64,000 nucleotides of DNA from Candidatus Bathyarchaeota archaeon (lineage in GTDB: Archaea; Thermoproteota; CALKCG01; B24; DRYS01): assembly GCA_025058595.1 (NCBI GenBank), contig JANXEK010000004.1, positions 1 through 64,000 on the forward strand, written 5' to 3'. The notes beneath the pieces were generated by a model, which saw only the letters and a program-made list of their open reading frames with translations, made no database searches and was not told where the DNA came from. The position numbers were made by a program, and so were the translations under genes. Positions 59,565 to 64,000 of this stretch are shown one piece after another. The stretch's first letter is position 1. Each line of letters starts with the position of its first letter.

Positions 59565-62155
59565 CTTTCTCTATCCAGTATTTCGACAACGGGTTTACCC
59601 ATATTGATCCATGCATCCCTAGCCGTAACTTTCGCTTTCCTAGGATACTCTTCTACTTCTACTTCTACCGCGACCGGGAAGGGTATCAGCGAGCCTAAAC
59701 CCCAGAATAGCGCTTCATGATCTGCTAACCCTGGTAGGTAGTCTGACAGTCTCTCGTTACCGTACTCAGTATACTTGAGTATAGCTTCCTGATCGTTCCC
59801 GCTCATAAGCCTAAAGCATGCTATCGTATTACACTGCGATATTATCGATTTAGATATATACGCCGGCCTCTGCGTTATGAATATGAACCCTACGTTATAT
59901 CCTCCAGCTTGACTTACAGCTTCTATCAGCTCTTTATCTACCCCGATCTTCTCAGGATTTCCAACCTCTATCTTTAACCCCTTCTCAGGTGTAAAGTATT
60001 GCGCCTCTTCTATGACGAATATAACCGCGAAACCGCCTTCATCTCTCCTACTTAAAGCATAATCTACAATCCTAGATACTATATGACGTACGGCTATATG
60101 CTGGGCATCTATATCTGTATCCACCGATAGATCTACAATAACGATAGGATTACTCCTACATATATCCACTACATCGATATACCTATACTCCTCATCCAGG
60201 AAATCCCCCCTCCTCTCAAGAGCCCAACGTATAAGATTCAAACTATGGCTACCACTACGACCACTTAACATCGGAGCTATACGGTTAACTTCTCTAAGTA
60301 GGGATGCTCGATTCACATCCTCCCCTCTAGCTTTCAACGATTCTACCGCTTCAGTTATTAGACGCCCTGCACTAGATGCAGGATCTAGATTGAGTCTCGA
60401 CGCTATAATCTTACCTTTAAGCATAGATGATTTAGGTAGGAACATCTTATACGGGTATACCTTCCCGCCAAACTTAGTTAAAGCCGTATACTCGCATCTA
60501 CGATCTAATACTATGAATCTAGGTTGAGGCTCCATCCTAGAGGCTTTCGCTATAAGGCTAACTACGAAGCTTGACTTACCGCTACGAGTATTGTGACACG
60601 AAACACCCCCCATCCCGGCTACAAAATTCTCGCATCCAGGAACCGATAGATCGTATACAAACTTATACTCGTATCCTACGGTATCTATCCTAGTTATCCT
60701 AGCTAGAGCTAGATCTCCTACAGAGGAATTTCTATCCTGATATCCGCTAGCTATAAGCTTGAGATAGAATATATCTGATACCAGTCTCTTATCATCTACT
60801 AAGCCCAAGCTTAAGGATTTAAGTAAAGGTTCTAGGAAAGCTTCTAGGATCTCATGTTTCGAGTTGAATATGAATCTAGGTATACGTATACCTGGATCTA
60901 TAGATTTTAAAGCTTCGAACAATAGCTTCAACACTTTACTCTTCAAAATGACTTCTACATACTCTCGGTGTTCCTCGATAAATACATCTGCGATAGACCT
61001 GATGCTGGATACTAGGGATAGTATCCCTTCATCGTATATCGATCGTGGTAGCTTCAACGAGACACCATCTGGATGATTACACCCGAATAGGATGTAATAC
61101 GCTATTAGACGAGCGATATCCTTATCTACGATTAGTTTAGGTAGTATATGGTTATCTTCGATCGACACGTATCTATCAGCATCAGTTACATCTTCAGACC
61201 TTAGCATACTAGCTATATTTAACTCCTCCATGCATGATGCTGGTCTAGGTATGAATGACGGTACTAGTATACTATCACCAGGCTTCAAGCTACCAGCTTC
61301 TACGGCTTCCACCCTAGAATTATTTATAGTGTAAACTGAATGCGACGGTGTAACTGTTACCGAACGTCCATCCTCAAGCTCCATCCTAATCATAGATCCA
61401 TCGTATCTATGCCTTATGAGATTTCTCACCGGGTGCCATCTTAACTCTAGCTTTTCCGGATCGAAGCTTGGAACGTAGATATCGTCGCTTAACTCAACTT
61501 CCCCTTCGTCTTCATCCATAAAGAATCGATCTACGAATCTACCTATCTCCTCTATCCATATCTCCCCCTTATACATGTATATGATAGGCTCGTAGTAGGC
61601 TATACTCATACCTGCTACGAACATATGTCCCTTAGCTATAGAGTTCAGATCTAGGTATATCGGGACGTCGGTTCCCTTCAACCTACCTATACGTATCGGA
61701 AAGCATTCCTTCTTACCTCCCCTCATAATCTCCATATAGAACTCCTGCAACTCATACGGCTCAGGCTGGTAAACTGGATCCCATGTCCCAGGGGCACATT
61801 CGAGTCTAACCCACTTTCCATCACTACGTATATAGCCTAATGCTTCTGTGAAAGCTACATCGTACTCTAACCCTTTTCCATACTGAGCCTTCTCCCCCTT
61901 CTTACCAGCTATAGGTCCGAATCCGCCTAACCCCATCTCAGGATTATAGGGGGTAACCTTGAAAACCCTAAGGAGGACCGGTGTGAAATTATCTCTGCTT
62001 AACGGATGCTTGATGAAATAGTATCCGTTAACTACGACTTTATACCCTTCCTTAACCACGAACGGTATTATTCTCTGATCACATCCGGATAGTATGTAAC
62101 CTATCTCTATCAAAGCTCCCAGCTTCCCTTGTTGGTAGTATCTGTTAAAGCCCAA
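59561..62155 (-). CDS. herA: HerA-like DNA-translocating ATPase containing an intein
   Basis: The 864-codon frame encodes a 525-residue HerA after removal of a 339-residue intein. The extein joint restores HMFVAGM-TRSGKSSFVV, an exact Walker A. Other motifs: Walker B AVIFVIEEAQYFTP, the sensor segment FITQRPAYISKSIISQCNT, and the C-terminal LSDYLPGLADHEALFWG. HerA forms a hexamer that pumps DNA for end resection with NurA, encoded immediately upstream and overlapping by 46 nt from ATG 62155; TTG 62122 is an alternative start. No mre11 or rad50 is in the window. ATPase activity must depend on splicing because the intein splits the P-loop. Confidence 0.92.
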   Translation of the reverse strand: MGFNRYYQQGKLGALIEIGYILSGCDQRIIPFVVKEGYKVVVNGYYFIKHPLSRDNFTPVLLRVFKVTPYNPEMGLGGFGPIAGKKGEKAQYGKGLEYDVAFTEALGYIRSDGKWVRLECAPGTWDPVYQPEPYELQEFYMEIMRGGKKECFPIRIGRLKGTDVPIYLDLNSIAKGHMFVAGMSIAYYEPIIYMYKGEIWIEEIGRFVDRFFMDEDEGEVELSDDIYVPSFDPEKLELRWHPVRNLIRHRYDGSMIRMELEDGRSVTVTPSHSVYTINNSRVEAVEAGSLKPGDSILVPSFIPRPASCMEELNIASMLRSEDVTDADRYVSIEDNHILPKLIVDKDIARLIAYYILFGCNHPDGVSLKLPRSIYDEGILSLVSSIRSIADVFIEEHREYVEVILKSKVLKLLFEALKSIDPGIRIPRFIFNSKHEILEAFLEPLLKSLSLGLVDDKRLVSDIFYLKLIASGYQDRNSSVGDLALARITRIDTVGYEYKFVYDLSVPGCENFVAGMGGVSCHNTRSGKSSFVVSLIAKASRMEPQPRFIVLDRRCEYTALTKFGGKVYPYKMFLPKSSMLKGKIIASRLNLDPASSAGRLITEAVESLKARGEDVNRASLLREVNRIAPMLSGRSGSHSLNLIRWALERRGDFLDEEYRYIDVVDICRSNPIVIVDLSVDTDIDAQHIAVRHIVSRIVDYALSRRDEGGFAVIFVIEEAQYFTPEKGLKIEVGNPEKIGVDKELIEAVSQAGGYNVGFIFITQRPAYISKSIISQCNTIACFRLMSGNDQEAILKYTEYGNERLSDYLPGLADHEALFWGLGSLIPFPVAVEVEVEEYPRKAKVTARDAWINMGKPVVEILDRES
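60590..61606 (-). mobile_element. Intein in HerA Walker A, with degenerate LAGLIDADG domain
   Basis: 339 residues, from Ser184 to Asn522 of the precursor, followed by Thr523 as the +1 residue. Block A is SIAYYEPIIYMYKGEIWIEEIG, block B GRSVTVTPSHSVYT (TxxH), block F EYKFVYDLSVPGCENFVAG and block G GGVSCHN-T. Between B and F, two LAGLIDADG-like helices (ARLIAYYILFGCNHP and ILEAFLEPLLKSLSLG) lack the acidic residue each needs, so homing is probably lost while splicing residues (Ser1, TxxH, His-Asn, Thr+1) are intact. Confidence 0.92.
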
Positions 62156-63231
62156 TACTCCCCATGCTGGAGTAGGAGGAAGTTTAACTCTTCAGATGTA
62201 AGCTCGCCCCTCTTAACAAGCTCGACAGCTTTAGCGAAGAAATTCAAGGTATGGATATTAGAGAACGGTTTACTTATTCTCGTGTACCTGTCAGCCTCGT
62301 GTATAGGGTATGGTATACCCATAACGTTCGCAGAAGACACTATAAGGGAGACAGCTTCCTCGAGCATATCTAGGTTGAAGCTGGGGATCTCTATCCTAAA
62401 AGGTATAACCCAAGTCTTAACATAGCTACTATAAACATCCGATACCTCTATACCAAGCTCTTCAGCTATCTTAACGTAGGATTCTGAAACCTTATTCTTC
62501 ATAGGGAATGGCTCCGTATATTCATTCTCATCCATTATCAAGCTTAGGAATATCGCGTCCCTAAACTTCTCGTAACCGAGAAGTCTACCATAATAATTCA
62601 TACAGCTACGTTTAACAAAGCCTAGAATCAGGACGTCGTTCTCCTCGCATACCCTCAACAGTTCTAACGCTTGTATAACGGTATAGGTGAAGTCGTATCT
62701 ATACTCACTAGAATCTGAATTGTTAGGATAGAGTCTAGGATTCAAAACGATACCACCATCTATTATTAGGTAATCTGGATTCCAAAGCTCTACAGCCTTC
62801 TTAGCTACGTAGTATTCTAGGGCCATATGAAGGAGGTTCTCCCTTCTTTCAGGTTCATCATCTACAGCCCATATATCCGGCGGTCCTGATACGCATAGTG
62901 GTTCACCTTTAAACTCCATCCCCTCAAAAAGTACGGCGACTGCATTGTATATCGGCACGTAAGCAAACCTGAAATGTACACCGTTATGTCCTGCATCAAC
63001 TCCGACTATACGTCTAGAAGCTAGTATCCCTCTATCTACTATGCAACGTCTAGTCCTTATAATACCCCTCAGATTTTCAGCTACATGCCTACACTCCTTT
63101 ACATACCCTCTGAATCTCTCTATCAAAAGATCGGTACCCTTCTCTATCATATTCTGATATAGCTCAGAGTAAACTAGCTCATAACCTGTATCATGGAGGG
63201 TCTTCGGATGCATTTTATTGTTGGCTAACAT
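62110..63231 (-). CDS. nurA: NurA-domain nuclease
   Basis: 373 residues. RIVGVDAGHNGVHFRF places the NurA metal-binding Asp at residue 79, and YLIIDGGIVLNP carries the second conserved Asp. DVLILGFVKRS follows as in the family. NurA is the 5'-3' nuclease partner of HerA in archaeal double-strand-break resection. herA overlaps its 3' end, so the two are translated in coupling. ATG at 63231 with TATA-like CCTTAATAGT about 30 nt upstream suggests a leaderless message. Confidence 0.88.
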   Translation of the reverse strand: MLANNKMHPKTLHDTGYELVYSELYQNMIEKGTDLLIERFRGYVKECRHVAENLRGIIRTRRCIVDRGILASRRIVGVDAGHNGVHFRFAYVPIYNAVAVLFEGMEFKGEPLCVSGPPDIWAVDDEPERRENLLHMALEYYVAKKAVELWNPDYLIIDGGIVLNPRLYPNNSDSSEYRYDFTYTVIQALELLRVCEENDVLILGFVKRSCMNYYGRLLGYEKFRDAIFLSLIMDENEYTEPFPMKNKVSESYVKIAEELGIEVSDVYSSYVKTWVIPFRIEIPSFNLDMLEEAVSLIVSSANVMGIPYPIHEADRYTRISKPFSNIHTLNFFAKAVELVKRGELTSEELNFLLLQHGEYWALTDTTNKGSWEL

Positions 63232-63289
63232 TTTTAAACACCAAACACACCTAATTACTATTAAGGTATAGGTTAGGGGAGACTTATAA
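63232..63289. promoter_or_regulatory. Divergent promoter for nurA-herA and the winged-helix gene
   Basis: A 58-nt spacer between two divergent starts. TTAATAGTAATTAGG on the minus strand and CTATTAAGGTATAG on the plus strand give overlapping TATA-like elements about 25-30 nt from each start. Such an overlap would allow the winged-helix protein to regulate both units, an inference only. Confidence 0.4.
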
Positions 63290-63733
63290 ATGTTGTTGAA
63301 TGTTCAACAATCAAAAAATCAAGCAGAGGGGGGATACGGAAAGGATGACAGAATACATATCCGTTTAAAATTCGGTGATCTTGAGGTTGATGTTGAATGT
63401 AGACAAGAACAACTCAAAGATATCATAGATACATTCCTATCTAGTTTGAGGGAGAAGGGCCTACCTACGATATCTCCCACCGTGAGTACTAGCTATACTA
63501 GGGGTGGTGAGCCTAAAACATGTCGTGACATTATATTGAGTCTATGGAGGAACGGCTGGTTCTCCACCAGTAGAAGCCTCTCAGAAGTTGATGAAGAGAT
63601 GTCTAGGATGGGATATCATTATAATAGGAGTGCTATAGCTCATAGTCTCGCCGATCTTGTGAGGGAGGGTATCCTATCTAGAGAGGGGCGGAAAGGTAGC
63701 TATAGATATTTACAGAAGAGACCACCCATATAG
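63290..63733 (+). CDS. Hypothetical protein with C-terminal winged helix
   Basis: 147 residues. The N-terminal half has alternating strands (IHIRLKFGDLEVDVEC) and a helix. The C-terminal 75 residues look like a winged helix-turn-helix: RDIILSLWRNGWFSTSRSLSEV, YNRSAIAHSLADLVREGILSREGRKGSYRYL. It is a plausible regulator divergent from nurA-herA. I do not recognise a named family. ATG start, probably leaderless. Confidence 0.7.
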   Translation: MLLNVQQSKNQAEGGYGKDDRIHIRLKFGDLEVDVECRQEQLKDIIDTFLSSLREKGLPTISPTVSTSYTRGGEPKTCRDIILSLWRNGWFSTSRSLSEVDEEMSRMGYHYNRSAIAHSLADLVREGILSREGRKGSYRYLQKRPPI

Positions 63734-63761
63734 TACTAATCTATGTATGGTGTAGAGTATC

Positions 63762-63992
63762 CTACTCTTCAGATTCACTCGTCTTCCATCCAGCGAATCC
63801 TAGTATGTATACTATCTTATCGAAGAGTAATGCAAGCTTCTCCATATCTGTATTCTGATCTATTATGAATACGAGTTGTAACTGAAGGTTAACCCCGGCT
63901 TTCGTCACTGGTAATTCTCTCCTGATAGCTTCTCTCCTCGGCTTCTTCTTTTCCCTAACCTGTTCTACAGGTTTAAGCTTCTTAGTTTCCAC
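63762..63992 (-). CDS. Hypothetical protein, possibly cut by the window edge
   Basis: At least 76 residues: a lysine/arginine-rich N-terminus then LQLQLVFIIDQNTDMEKLALLFDKIVYILGFAGW. A GTG at 63992 overlaps GGAAGGAG, and the frame is still open to the window end, so the true start may lie outside. The family is unknown to me. It is convergent with the winged-helix gene. Confidence 0.5.
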   Translation of the reverse strand: METKKLKPVEQVREKKKPRREAIRRELPVTKAGVNLQLQLVFIIDQNTDMEKLALLFDKIVYILGFAGWKTSESEE

Positions 63993-64000
63993 TCCTTCCC

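Noticed and set aside
1..64000. CRISPR arrays, rRNA genes, intact insertion sequences
   Set aside because: No regularly spaced repeats, rRNA-like stretches, intact transposase genes or terminal inverted repeats were found in the window.

Overview
This window comes from an archaeon. It carries a TFB gene next to gar1, the translation factors aIF5B and aIF2-gamma with ribosomal protein S6e, an archaeal-type AlaRS, TmcA tRNA acetyltransferase, FAU-1, NurA-HerA, archaeal UPF0147/0148/0179 proteins, TATA boxes about 26 nt upstream of some starts, and frequent TTG/GTG starts. Ribosomal protein L13e and a bulge-helix-bulge (BHB) intron in a protein gene point to the TACK side (Thermoproteota/Korarchaeota-like) rather than Euryarchaeota. 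I cannot name a genus. FAU-1, HtpX and inositol-phosphate synthase are compatible with a thermophile. Sugar hydrolases, a lactate permease and a sulfatase-like enzyme suggest an organotroph, and orphan nickel-maturation genes hint at hydrogenase or CODH elsewhere.

Layout. 0.3-2.4 kb: an ArsB-type permease of unlike composition, tRNA-Leu and a hydrogenase-protease-like gene. 2.5-8.6 kb: PAC2, Hsp20, thiL, ahcY, a flippase and a short nucleotide-sugar dehydrogenase-like gene. 8.6-12.7 kb: a CooC-like ATPase with a broken N-terminal frame, acylphosphatase, GH2, FKBP, UPF0179. 12.8-21.4 kb: lactate permease, MTHFS, an m5C methyltransferase, gar1-TFB, GH4, inositol-phosphate synthase, MFS. 21.5-25.4 kb: a translation operon, aIF5B-S6e-aIF2gamma-PIN. 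25.6-37.6 kb: alaS, tmcA, radical SAM, DUF362, MarC, UPF0148/0147, FAU-1, rpiA. 37.7-45 kb: pilin-like protein, glycosyltransferases, UroD-like, argH, sulfatase, Lrp-like. 45.4-51 kb: tRNA-Thr followed by a gene-poor stretch with decayed genes. 51-64 kb: RNase Z, tRNA G10 methyltransferase, amidohydrolase, AmrS-like radical SAM, creatininase, SSB-like OB protein with L13e, HtpX, and the HerA-NurA operon.

The strongest discoveries: (1) the aIF5B gene is interrupted at its switch I/G2 motif by a 24-nt insert with an in-frame UAA. The insert and flanks fold into a canonical BHB, and removing it restores the conserved motif exactly, so this looks like an archaeal pre-mRNA intron in an essential initiation factor. 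(2) The HerA ATPase has a 339-residue intein inside its Walker A motif with a degenerate homing-endonuclease domain. (3) Several genes (cooC, L13e, rpiA and a hypothetical with an in-frame UGA) have anomalous starts or frames; the cooC case sits on a textbook -1 slippery heptamer. Some of these may be assembly errors.
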